Shown here: positions 17,858-26,381 of the stretch, piece after piece | Layout of the letters: each line of letters begins with the position of its first letter | Numbering within the stretch: position 1 is the first letter of the stretch | Assembly (NCBI GenBank): GCA_964639215.1 | Contig: CAZXCV010000002.1 | Span: forward strand, 37,490 to 101,489 | Direction of reading: 5' to 3' | DNA length: 64,000 bases | Source of the DNA: UBA6120 sp964639215 | GTDB taxonomy: Bacteria; Bacillota_I; Bacilli_A; RFN20; CAG-826 | Position numbers and translations under genes: made by a program | Notes under the pieces: generated by a model | Seen by the model: only the letters and a program-made list of their open reading frames with translations | Told to the model about the DNA's origin: nothing | Database searches by the model: none

Positions 17858-19409
17858 ACATCTTTCGATTACTTGTAGTTTGTTAATGCTCACGGCAATT
17901 TTGTCGGGTTGCACTTTAACTGATGTCGTGATTCGGCCATATGAGGCGGTGCTTCGCGACCAAGTTATCATCGGAAGTGAGTATGGTCATTACTACCGCC
18001 CAGCCACATATGATGAAAATTTTACGGACTTGCGACGCAGCCATCCAAATAATAGTCAACGGACGATGACGCTTGAAACGACGGGTGAACAGCGGTTATT
18101 GGTCATTCCGGTTGATTTCACTGATTATCGAGCTGAACGATTAGATGAAGGACCAGTCAACAGTCGGCGTCTCTTGCAAAATGCCTTTTTTGGTGAATCG
18201 GCAACGACACAATGGGAATCCCTCGCGAGTTTTTATCATCGCTCCAGCTACCAACAATTGGCAATTTCCGGCTTTGTCAGCGACTGGTATCAAAGCAATG
18301 AAGTAGCAGCGAGCATAGCTAGCTCTGGTAGCAAAACAGTGACAACTGAGCGCATTCTAAAAGCCGCGGTCGAATGGTATCGTAACACGTATGATGACAT
18401 CAATTCATTTGATGCGAATGACGATGGTTACCTCGACGCTGTTTTTCTGGTTTATGCCGCCCCTTATGTCAATAATAATTCCGTTTTTTGGGCCTTTACA
18501 TCGTTTGACACAGGTGTTGATGGTAGTCTTCGGATTGGTAATCCCATCGCTAATGCATATGTATGGGCAAGTTATCATTTTTTAAATGTCTATCGACAAA
18601 AGGGCGATCCCCATACATTTATTCATGAATTTGGTCACTTGCTCGGACTGACAGACTATTACAATACCTCGGCGATACCTGTGAATTTTTCACAGTTGAG
18701 CACGCTGGATTCCGATTTTAAACGTTACCAATATCTACATGGTCCCACTGGCAAAGTCGACATGATGGATTATTCAATTGGTGATCATACGACATTATCA
18801 AAAATGTTGCTGAATTGGACAAAACCATACGTCGTGACGGGACAGGGCACAATCACAATTGCCCCATTTGTCAGCAGTGGGGATACGATTATCATCGCAA
18901 ATGATTGGAACGGAAAAGCGTTTGATGAGTATTTGGCCCTTGAATTTTACGCGCCGCTTGGTCTTAATTATGTCGATTCAGAGCGGGCTTATGGGCATGA
19001 CCACGCTCGGTTAATGGGTAATTTCGGGCTCAAAGTTTACCACGTTGATGCAAGAGCGAGCTACCACGCCACAAATAACGACTTATTTTTAGGTTATGAA
19101 GATGATTTTTCAAGTGATAATTTACCACCCATAAATACGTCATATCGTACGATTGCTCATACTAATACATATTCGACAACGATTAACGAACATTTGATTT
19201 ATCGGTTACTTGAAAAAGGCGAATCGAAAACATTCTTGCAAGGATCGATGGCAACTAATGCCACGCTTTACTATGAAGGCGATACGTTTGGCATCACGGA
19301 TTTTAGTGATTTTACCTTTAATGATGGCACGAGCTTGCCATTTACGTTTAAAATCGATGCCATGAATCGTTATCAAGCAACAATCACGTTTAGTGCAAAA
19401 ATATCATGA
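17847..19409 (+). CDS. M6-family metalloprotease, lipoprotein paralogue
   Basis: A 520-residue protein. The ATG at 17847 starts a type II signal peptide with lipobox L-S-G-C (Cys near residue 23), so the enzyme should be membrane-anchored outside the cell. The start overlaps the end of the upstream protease by 11 bases, which suggests translational coupling. Zinc motif H260-E-x-x-H264 with D270, then MMDYSIGDH. D-A-N-D-D-G is a calcium-loop-like stretch. It is clearly a tandem duplicate of the preceding gene, but the two now differ in cell location (free or N-anchored versus lipid-anchored). Confidence 0.87.
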   Translation: MKTKHLSITCSLLMLTAILSGCTLTDVVIRPYEAVLRDQVIIGSEYGHYYRPATYDENFTDLRRSHPNNSQRTMTLETTGEQRLLVIPVDFTDYRAERLDEGPVNSRRLLQNAFFGESATTQWESLASFYHRSSYQQLAISGFVSDWYQSNEVAASIASSGSKTVTTERILKAAVEWYRNTYDDINSFDANDDGYLDAVFLVYAAPYVNNNSVFWAFTSFDTGVDGSLRIGNPIANAYVWASYHFLNVYRQKGDPHTFIHEFGHLLGLTDYYNTSAIPVNFSQLSTLDSDFKRYQYLHGPTGKVDMMDYSIGDHTTLSKMLLNWTKPYVVTGQGTITIAPFVSSGDTIIIANDWNGKAFDEYLALEFYAPLGLNYVDSERAYGHDHARLMGNFGLKVYHVDARASYHATNNDLFLGYEDDFSSDNLPPINTSYRTIAHTNTYSTTINEHLIYRLLEKGESKTFLQGSMATNATLYYEGDTFGITDFSDFTFNDGTSLPFTFKIDAMNRYQATITFSAKIS

Positions 19410-19416
19410 ATTTTTC

Positions 19417-19445
19417 TTGCATTTAAAAAACGGGCTCGCTATACT
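19417..19445 (+). promoter_or_regulatory. promoter of rpsL-rpsG-fusA
   Basis: TTGCAT (19417-19422), a 17-base spacer, TATACT (19440-19445). It gives an rpsL leader of just over 100 bases. Confidence 0.8.
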
Positions 19446-19471
19446 TGACTAGGACAAAAATCTCCCATTAG

Positions 19472-19538
19472 TGACCGGTGACGGTCATTTTAAAAAGATG
19501 GCGATTGATACACCGGGAATTGTGTACCTTAACACAAT
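19472..19538 (+). promoter_or_regulatory. structured leader of rpsL (two hairpins)
   Basis: Hairpin 1: TGACCG / CGGTCA (19472-19487) closed by a GTGA tetraloop. Hairpin 2: ATTGTGT / ACACAAT (19519-19538) with a 6-base loop, ending 10 bases before the GAAGGAG site. Both lie in the mRNA leader, so autoregulation by a str-operon protein is possible; no known class was recognised. Confidence 0.5.
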
Positions 19539-19557
19539 ATTAACAGAAGGAGCAAAT

Positions 19558-19977
19558 ATGCCAACAATTAATCAGTTAGTCCGCGACGGACGCACCAAAT
19601 CCGAATTCAAAACAAAATCACCAGCCCTCGGCAAACGCTGGAACTCACTCCAAAAGCGCTCGAGCAATCAAAACTCTGCTCAAAAGCGGGGCGTGTGTAC
19701 CCGTGTTGGAACGATGACCCCGAAGAAACCGAACTCAGCTCTACGTAAGTATGCACGTGTCCGGTTATCCAATGGTTACGAAGTCACCGCATATATTGGT
19801 GGCGAAGGTCATAACTTACAAGAACACTCAACCGTGATGCTTCGCGGTGGTCGTGTTAAAGACTTACCAGGCGTCCGCTATCATATCATCCGGGGTACAC
19901 TTGATTGTGCTGGGATTGAAAAACGGCGGCAAGGCCGCAGCCTTTATGGGACAAAACGCCCCAAAGGCAATGAATAG
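19558..19977 (+). CDS. rpsL: 30S ribosomal protein S12
   Basis: A 139-residue protein. The ATG at 19558 (M-P-T-I-N-Q-L) has GAAGGAG just upstream; the longer in-frame reading upstream is leader RNA. Conserved decoding-centre segments TPKKPNSALRK and RGGRVKDLPGVRYH keep both lysines whose change gives streptomycin resistance. S12 monitors codon-anticodon pairing in the 30S subunit. It starts the rpsL-rpsG-fusA transcript. Confidence 0.97.
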   Translation: MPTINQLVRDGRTKSEFKTKSPALGKRWNSLQKRSSNQNSAQKRGVCTRVGTMTPKKPNSALRKYARVRLSNGYEVTAYIGGEGHNLQEHSTVMLRGGRVKDLPGVRYHIIRGTLDCAGIEKRRQGRSLYGTKRPKGNE

Positions 19978-19996
19978 GGTATAGGAGGATAACGCA

Positions 19997-20467
19997 ATGC
20001 CACGAAAAGGACATGTCGCTAAGCGCGATGTTTTACCAGATCCATTATATAGTTCAAAATTAGTCACTCGCTTAATTAACAAAATCATGACAGACGGAAA
20101 ACGAGGAACCGCCCAGACGATTCTTTACACCGCTTTCAAGAAAATTGAGCAAAAATCAGGCACGCCAGCCATGGATGTTTTTGCCACGGCCATTAACAAT
20201 ATTATGCCCGAAGTTGAATTGAAGGCCCGCCGTGTTGGTGCCAGTAATTTACAAGTTCCCATCGAGGTTAGCGCTGAACGAAAAATTACACTTGGGCTTC
20301 GTTGGCTCGTCACCTATGCCCGGTTGCGCAACGAAAAGACGATGGAAGACAAATTAGCCAATGAAATCATTGACGCCGCTAATCGCACTGGCGCCTCTGT
20401 CAAGAAAAGAGAAGATACCCACAAGATGGCCGAAGCCAATAAAGCTTACGCCCATTATCGGTGGTAA
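19997..20467 (+). CDS. rpsG: 30S ribosomal protein S7
   Basis: A 156-residue protein of normal length. It begins M-P-R-K-G-H-V and contains the family core DPLYSSKLVTRLINKIMTDG and the exit-channel segment RWLVTYAR. S7 nucleates folding of the 16S 3' major domain at the head of the 30S subunit. AGGAGG ribosome site at 19983-19988; 19 bases after rpsL. Confidence 0.97.
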   Translation: MPRKGHVAKRDVLPDPLYSSKLVTRLINKIMTDGKRGTAQTILYTAFKKIEQKSGTPAMDVFATAINNIMPEVELKARRVGASNLQVPIEVSAERKITLGLRWLVTYARLRNEKTMEDKLANEIIDAANRTGASVKKREDTHKMAEANKAYAHYRW

Positions 20468-20479
20468 GAGCAACGATTT

Positions 20480-22558
20480 ATGCTTCGCGAATATGATTTA
20501 GACCATACCCGAAATATCGGGGTCATGGCCCACATCGACGCTGGGAAAACGACGACGACCGAGCGGATTCTTTATTATACCGGTCGCATCCACAAACTTG
20601 GCGAAACCCATGAGGGAAACGCGACCATGGACTGGATGGTCCAAGAACAAGAACGTGGAATCACAATCACAAGTGCGGCAACCACGGCTTTTTGGAATGG
20701 TCACCGCATTAATATCATTGACACCCCTGGGCACGTCGATTTCACCGTTGAAGTCGAACGATCACTGCGTGTTCTCGATGGTGCCGTGACGGTGCTTGAT
20801 GGAAAAAACGGCGTGGAACCACAAACTGAAACCGTTTGGCGTCAAGGCACAAAATACGGTGTGCCACGCATTGTATTTGTTAATAAATTAGATGCGATTG
20901 GTGCTGATTTTGACATGTGCGTCGAATCGCTTTATAGTCGCTTGGCGGCCAATGCTGCCGCGATTCAATATCCCGTCGGGTCTGAAAGCAATTTTAATGG
21001 CATTATTGATGTAATCGAAAAAGTACAATACAACTACACGGCTAATCGTGATGATCGTCCAACACCGAGTAAAATCGATGCCGCATACGTTGAAAAAATC
21101 GAAGAGTTACACCAAATTTTAATGGAAAAATTAGCGCAATTCGATGATGATTTGATGATGCAAGTTCTTGAAGGGCAAGCACCTTCAATCGCTGACATCA
21201 AACGCGTGATTAGACGCGCGGTCCTTACCGGTGAATTTTTCCCGGTTCTATGTGGATCAGCCTATAAAAATAAGGGCGTCCAGTTACTGCTTGATGCCGT
21301 CATCGATTACCTGCCAAGTCCCCACGAAATCCCTCATGCAAAAGCAACCTTACCAGATGGAACGGTAACTGAAGTCATTCCCGATGATGACGCACCGGTC
21401 GCTGCCTTAGCTTTCAAAATCGCGACTGATCCTTTTATTGGAAGACTCGCATATGTTCGCGTTTATACGGGGACGCTCAAGTCGGGTTCCTACATTTATA
21501 ACACGACTAAAGGCGTGAAAGAACGAATTGGCCGCCTTGTGCTTATGCATGCAAATCATCGGCAAGAAGTCGATGAATTACACGCTGGTGATATCGGTGC
21601 CGTCGTTGGCCTCAAAAATACAATCACCGGTGATACACTAGTCGATGAACGCAAGCGGATACTCTTAGAAAAAATGGAATTCCCGGCGCCAGTAATTGAA
21701 CAAGCGGTCGAACCAAAAACGAAGGCCGATCAAGAAAAAATGACGGTCGCTCTCGTGAAACTTGCTGAAGAAGACCCAACGTTTAAAATGCATACGAATG
21801 CCGAAACCGGCCAAACGATTATCGCCGGTGTTGGTGAATTGCATCTCGATATTATCGTCGATCGTCTCAAACGTGAATTTAACGTTCAAGTTAACGTTGG
21901 AGCACCACAAGTGGGCTATCGCGAAACGATTCGCGGCAGTGCCGAATGCGAAGGTAAATACGTTCGTCAAAGTGGTGGACGTGGTCAATATGGTCATGTT
22001 TGGATTCGATTTGAACCAAACGAACATAAGGGCTTTGAATTTGTCGATGCCGTAATCGGTGGCGTTGTTCCTCGCGAATACATTAAACCGACGATGGAAG
22101 GCCTCAAGGAATCGCTTGAACGTGGTCTCGTGGCTGGCTATCCCGTCATTGACATTAAGGCGACACTATTTGATGGTAGTTATCACGATGTCGACTCGTC
22201 TGAAGGTGCCTACCGCATCGCGGCTAGCTTGGCACTGAAAGAAGCGAGCAAAAAGTGCGATCCAGTAATTCTCGAACCAATCATGCGCATTGAAGTCACC
22301 GTGCCCGAACAATATTATGGCGATGTCTTAGGTGATATTGCCAGACGTCGTGGTCAAATGGTTGGCGAATCACAACGCGGCAACGCTAAGGTCATTGATG
22401 CTGACGTCCCACTTGCGCAAATGTTTGGATATGTAACTGATTTACGGTCAATTACACAAGGTCGTGGCAACTACAGTATGCGCTTCGACCACTACGGCGA
22501 GACACCCCGCTACGTCGCCGATGAAATCATCAAAAAAGCTGGCGGAACCCCACGGTAG
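20480..22558 (+). CDS. fusA: elongation factor G
   Basis: A 692-residue protein of normal length. G1 loop A-H-I-D-A-G-K-T-T, switch II D-T-P-G-H-V-D-F, and N-K-L-D for guanine specificity. Domain IV is recognisable by RQSGGRGQYGHVWI, and domain V by the C-terminal MFGYVTDLRSITQGRG. EF-G drives ribosomal translocation and recycling. Its ribosome site is weak (AAGAG about 10 bases upstream), so coupling to rpsG, whose stop is 12 bases away, is likely. Confidence 0.98.
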   Translation: MLREYDLDHTRNIGVMAHIDAGKTTTTERILYYTGRIHKLGETHEGNATMDWMVQEQERGITITSAATTAFWNGHRINIIDTPGHVDFTVEVERSLRVLDGAVTVLDGKNGVEPQTETVWRQGTKYGVPRIVFVNKLDAIGADFDMCVESLYSRLAANAAAIQYPVGSESNFNGIIDVIEKVQYNYTANRDDRPTPSKIDAAYVEKIEELHQILMEKLAQFDDDLMMQVLEGQAPSIADIKRVIRRAVLTGEFFPVLCGSAYKNKGVQLLLDAVIDYLPSPHEIPHAKATLPDGTVTEVIPDDDAPVAALAFKIATDPFIGRLAYVRVYTGTLKSGSYIYNTTKGVKERIGRLVLMHANHRQEVDELHAGDIGAVVGLKNTITGDTLVDERKRILLEKMEFPAPVIEQAVEPKTKADQEKMTVALVKLAEEDPTFKMHTNAETGQTIIAGVGELHLDIIVDRLKREFNVQVNVGAPQVGYRETIRGSAECEGKYVRQSGGRGQYGHVWIRFEPNEHKGFEFVDAVIGGVVPREYIKPTMEGLKESLERGLVAGYPVIDIKATLFDGSYHDVDSSEGAYRIAASLALKEASKKCDPVILEPIMRIEVTVPEQYYGDVLGDIARRRGQMVGESQRGNAKVIDADVPLAQMFGYVTDLRSITQGRGNYSMRFDHYGETPRYVADEIIKKAGGTPR

Positions 22559-22574
22559 TAAGTCAATACTTGTA

Positions 22575-22601
22575 TTGATTTTATACAATAATTGCTATAA
22601 T
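22575..22601 (+). promoter_or_regulatory. promoter of tuf
   Basis: Extended -10 TG-C-TATAAT (22593-22601) with TTGATT at 22575-22580 (15-base spacer, short). It lies 36 bases before the tuf start, so tuf is transcribed separately from fusA. Confidence 0.68.
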
Positions 22602-22637
22602 ATGAATTGTTGAATTGACATAGGAGGAAAATTCTAA

Positions 22638-23822
22638 ATGGCAAAAGAAAAATTTGATCGAAGTAAAGTTCACGTTAATATCGGGACCATTGGTCACGTT
22701 GACCACGGCAAAACGACATTAACCGCGGCTATCACGAAAGTGTTAGCAGCAAAAGTTGGTGGTAAGGCGAAATCATATGCTGAAATCGACTCTTCACCCG
22801 AAGAAAAATCTCGTGGTATTACAATTAACACATCACATATTGAATACCAAACGGTGGCGCGGCACTATGCCCACGTCGACTGCCCAGGGCACGCTGACTA
22901 TGTGAAAAACATGATTACCGGCGCCGCCCAAATGGATGGTGCAATTCTTGTCGTCGCTGCGAATGACGGTGTCATGGCCCAAACCAAAGAACATATTCTG
23001 TTAGCCCGTCAAGTCGGTGTTCCATTCATTGTCGTCTTCTTAAATAAAGTTGATGCCGTCGATGATCCCGAACTCGTTGACATTGTTGAAATGGATGTTC
23101 GTGAAACGCTTAGCAAATACAATTTCCCTGGTGATGACTTACCAGTAATTCGTGGTTCAGCCCGCGACGCACTTGAAGGCAAACCAGAAGCTGAAAAAGC
23201 AATTCTTGAATTAATGGAAGCCGTTGATACCTATATTCCAAATCCAGTCCGCGACAATGACAAGCCATTACTCCTACCAATTGAAGACGTGTTAACAATC
23301 ACTGGTCGTGGTACCGTCGTCACTGGTCGTGTCGAACGTGGTTCATTAAAATTGAACGATGAAGTCGAAATTATCGGTATTCGCCCAACCCAAAAATCAA
23401 TCGTGACCGGGATCGAAATGTTCCGGAAATTACTTGATTCGGCTCAATCTGGCGATAACGTTGGTATCTTGTTACGTGGTATTAACCGCGATCAAGTCGA
23501 ACGTGGTCAAGTACTCGCGAAACCTGGCTCAGTGACACCACACACCAAGTTTACTGCGACTGTTTATATCTTGACAAAAGAAGAAGGCGGTCGTCATACT
23601 GCATTCCGCAGTGAATATCGTCCCCAATTCTATTTCCGGACAACCGATATTACCGGTGTCATTACCTTACCAAAGGGTATCGAAATGGTCATGCCTGGTG
23701 ATAACGTCACCTTTACCGTCGAATTGATTCACCCCGTCGCCATTGAAAAAGGCACGAAGTTCTCAATTCGTGAAGGTGGCCGCACCGTTGGTGCTGGTAC
23801 CGTTGCCGATATCATTAAGTAA
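22638..23822 (+). CDS. tuf: elongation factor Tu
   Basis: A 394-residue protein of normal length. G1 loop G-H-V-D-H-G-K-T-T, switch I around SRGITINTSH, D-C-P-G-H-A-D-Y and N-K-V-D are all present. EF-Tu carries aminoacyl-tRNA to the ribosome. Two near-universal prolines in the helix-B entry motif G-P-M-P-Q-T are replaced (G-V-M-A-Q-T), and the domain 2/3 stretch before YRPQFYFRTTD is also unusual (H-T-A-F-R-S-E). Strong AGGAGGAAAA site. Own promoter and terminator. Confidence 0.98.
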   Translation: MAKEKFDRSKVHVNIGTIGHVDHGKTTLTAAITKVLAAKVGGKAKSYAEIDSSPEEKSRGITINTSHIEYQTVARHYAHVDCPGHADYVKNMITGAAQMDGAILVVAANDGVMAQTKEHILLARQVGVPFIVVFLNKVDAVDDPELVDIVEMDVRETLSKYNFPGDDLPVIRGSARDALEGKPEAEKAILELMEAVDTYIPNPVRDNDKPLLLPIEDVLTITGRGTVVTGRVERGSLKLNDEVEIIGIRPTQKSIVTGIEMFRKLLDSAQSGDNVGILLRGINRDQVERGQVLAKPGSVTPHTKFTATVYILTKEEGGRHTAFRSEYRPQFYFRTTDITGVITLPKGIEMVMPGDNVTFTVELIHPVAIEKGTKFSIREGGRTVGAGTVADIIK

Positions 23823-23839
23823 TTAGTGGTTTATCAATT

Positions 23840-23868
23840 AAAGGCCTAGTTTCTAGGCCTTTTTTTAT
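23840..23868 (+). terminator. Rho-independent terminator after tuf
   Basis: Perfect 10-base stem AAAGGCCTAG (23840-23849) / CTAGGCCTTT (23853-23862), loop TTT, then a T run. Confidence 0.95.
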
Positions 23869-23946
23869 TGGCATCTTTTTAACTAAATGTTGCATTTTTG
23901 GGCCTAGTAATCAATAATAGTATTCAAGTTTATAAATAATATTTAT

Positions 23947-24957
23947 ATGCATATCGTGAAACCAAATTTAGCTAAACGCTCTGGAGCAGCGCTCCTTGAT
24001 TTTGTCATTTTGTACTTGTTGATTAGCTTAATGCGGTATTTTGCCATTTATCCGATTTATGACGCCCTCTATGATTTACAAGGATTAGAACAATCGCTCA
24101 ATGCATTGGCCTACGATAGCAAGCTTTATATCGAGGACGCTGAACAAAATGCGCCTGTAAAAGTCGTTGCTGATGATATTCCAGCCACAATCTATGCTTA
24201 TTATTCTGAATTTAAGGATGGCAAGATTTATAAAGATGAAACAACCGCTTTTGATTTTTCAAATGAATGGTACAATCAAACAATTTTAAATATTGGTTCG
24301 ACGGCGACTGGGGTCACGATTTATTTTGAATATGATGTCGATGGGCTCGGTAATCCCGATCCATCACTTGTCGGCATCCCACTTGCAACAACCACGGATG
24401 AGCAACTTACCACATTTTATGCGGCGGCTTATCAAACTGCTCAAGACGATTTACTAGAATACCCACGCTTGATTGAGCTGAATCAAGAAGGCGCGCGTTA
24501 TGATTTGGAAATGACACTCATTTCATTAGGTTTCAACCTTATCGTGCTCCATTTCATTATTCCGATTATTCTTAAAAACGGTCAAACGATCGGGAAAAAA
24601 GCATTTAGTCTCGCTGTTGTTAGCAAAGATGGATATCGCCTTAAATTTTGGCAACATGCGATTCGTTTCATCGCTTTTGGGATTGAAACTGTTTTTGGGA
24701 TATACACTTTGTTCGTGGGATACCTCATCCCCTACACATTCTTATTATTCACTAAGAAAAACCAGGCACCACATGATTTTGCAGCCCAAACGATGATTGC
24801 GGATTTGAAGAGTTCCCTAATATTTGTCGATGAACAAGAAGCGCAAGATTACGATGCCAAAGTCATGGATACGACGTTAGCGATTGAAACAAAACGTAAA
24901 CAAATCGTTGATGAGGCCGTGGTCACTGATCTTCCAAAGGAAAATGAAAAAGAATAA
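23947..24957 (+). CDS. RDD-family membrane protein
   Basis: A 336-residue protein. A first membrane segment (residues about 12-32) follows K-R-S-G-A-A-L-L-D, a variant of the R...D motif. Then comes an extracytoplasmic-looking insert of about 150 residues, and a second hydrophobic region with the RDD hallmark G-Q-T-I-G-K-K. The tail after about residue 275 is charged and cytoplasmic. RDD proteins are proposed ion exchangers or have no known role; the long insert is not typical and may bind something outside. No ribosome-binding site precedes the ATG. It stands alone between the tuf terminator and the ABC-transporter promoter. Confidence 0.72.
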   Translation: MHIVKPNLAKRSGAALLDFVILYLLISLMRYFAIYPIYDALYDLQGLEQSLNALAYDSKLYIEDAEQNAPVKVVADDIPATIYAYYSEFKDGKIYKDETTAFDFSNEWYNQTILNIGSTATGVTIYFEYDVDGLGNPDPSLVGIPLATTTDEQLTTFYAAAYQTAQDDLLEYPRLIELNQEGARYDLEMTLISLGFNLIVLHFIIPIILKNGQTIGKKAFSLAVVSKDGYRLKFWQHAIRFIAFGIETVFGIYTLFVGYLIPYTFLLFTKKNQAPHDFAAQTMIADLKSSLIFVDEQEAQDYDAKVMDTTLAIETKRKQIVDEAVVTDLPKENEKE

Positions 24958-24968
24958 CTAGCAATCAA

Positions 24969-24999
24969 AATCATGACGCAATCATGATTGTGATATATT
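24969..24999 (+). promoter_or_regulatory. promoter with repeated operator-like motif before the ABC transporter genes
   Basis: Extended -10 TG-A-TATATT (24991-24999). Upstream, AATCATGA occurs twice (24969-24976 and 24980-24987), 11 bases apart. The second copy is part of a perfect 12-base palindrome CAATCATGATTG (24979-24990) that abuts the -10. This looks like a repressor or activator site; the regulator is unknown. Confidence 0.55.
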
Positions 25000-25034
25000 G
25001 ATGAAGAAGGCAAGAAACTTTCGGAGGAAACATA

Positions 25035-26381
25035 ATGGAAGTCAAGCTACAAAATCTCAGTAAAGTCTTCGTTACAAAAAAAGGTGATGAGACGCATGCC
25101 GTCGACAAAATGACAATTGATATTCCCGACGGTAAACTCGTTGGTTTGCTCGGGCCATCAGGCTGTGGAAAGTCCACCACACTGTACATGATTGCCGGTT
25201 TGCATAAACCAACTGAAGGAAAGATTTTCTTTGGTGATCTAGATGTCACAAACGTCCCACCTGAAAATCGTGGCATTGGGCTCGTATTTCAAAATTATGC
25301 GCTATATCCACATTTCACCGTTCGTGGCAACATTCTTTTCCCGTTACAAAACGTGAAAGATTATCAAGATCCCGAGACAGGAAAACCACGTCGCTACACG
25401 AAAGCAGAAATGAATGCCATTGCCGAAGAAATGGCCGATCTTGTGGATATTCGTCCATATCTTGAACGAAAACCCAAACAATTATCTGGCGGTCAGCAAC
25501 AACGCGTTGCCATTGCCCGAGCCTTATCAAAACGACCACGTGTCTTATTGCTGGACGAACCATTAAGTAACCTTGATGCCCGTTTACGATTACAAACACG
25601 GGAAGAAATCAAACGGATTCAAAGAGAAACGGGGATTACAACAATCTTCGTTACCCATGACCAAGAAGCGATGTCGATTTCTGATTTTATCGTCGTTATG
25701 GATCGAGGGATTGTCCAACAAATCGATGCCCCACAAGTCGTCTATAACGAACCGGTAAACATGTTTGTAGCCAAATTCCTTGGATCACCCGCCATCAACA
25801 TTATGGAAGGCGAAATTAAAGATGGTCGCTTACTAATTGATGGCAAGATATTTGATAAAGGTTATGAAGGTAAAGGTGATTTACCACTCGATGGTCAAGA
25901 AGTACACGCCTTACTCGTATCCGGTGGTTACACCAAATCATTCGAGGATTATTACCTTGCCGTCCATAGCACGAAAGAGCATCAAGAAGGACAGGAAAAA
26001 GTCCAAATTCCATTTGAACTGACAATTAGCAATATTGTTGATCATGCGAAACACTTCGGATTTAAAGGCAAAGCTGATGAGATTGGCGCTGCTGTCACCG
26101 CTTTACGCATCTCACTGAAGAAAAATCGTCAAATCTTCATTGGCATTCGTCCTGAGGCATTCAGTGTTGAAGAAGCTGCTTCCGCAAAATTCAATGTCAA
26201 TATCGATTATATTGAACATATTGGACGCGACATTTCGCTCGTCGGTAAAGTCGTTGGTCCGGACACGAAAGTGCGGATCATTATTTCAAGCGAACTATCC
26301 GACCAGGTGAAACCTGGCGTCATGAAAGTGGCGGCCAAACGGTTTTATGTCTTTGAAACCGATGGCACGAGGGTTAAATAA
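25035..26381 (+). CDS. ABC importer ATPase, MalK/UgpC-like with enlarged C-terminal domain
   Basis: A 448-residue protein. Walker A G40-P-S-G-C-G-K-S-T48, signature L-S-G-G-Q-Q-Q-R, Walker B V-L-L-L-D-E-P and a switch His in F-V-T-H-D. The C-terminal regulatory (MOI/TOBE-like) region is about 70-80 residues longer than in MalK (~370), with extra sequence around residues 260-350. Long versions of this ATPase occur in Mycoplasma (MG187-like, from memory). It energises the two permeases that follow; the first permease start overlaps its stop (TAATG). AGGAGGAAA-like site (CGGAGGAAA) upstream. Confidence 0.9.
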   Translation: MEVKLQNLSKVFVTKKGDETHAVDKMTIDIPDGKLVGLLGPSGCGKSTTLYMIAGLHKPTEGKIFFGDLDVTNVPPENRGIGLVFQNYALYPHFTVRGNILFPLQNVKDYQDPETGKPRRYTKAEMNAIAEEMADLVDIRPYLERKPKQLSGGQQQRVAIARALSKRPRVLLLDEPLSNLDARLRLQTREEIKRIQRETGITTIFVTHDQEAMSISDFIVVMDRGIVQQIDAPQVVYNEPVNMFVAKFLGSPAINIMEGEIKDGRLLIDGKIFDKGYEGKGDLPLDGQEVHALLVSGGYTKSFEDYYLAVHSTKEHQEGQEKVQIPFELTISNIVDHAKHFGFKGKADEIGAAVTALRISLKKNRQIFIGIRPEAFSVEEAASAKFNVNIDYIEHIGRDISLVGKVVGPDTKVRIIISSELSDQVKPGVMKVAAKRFYVFETDGTRVK

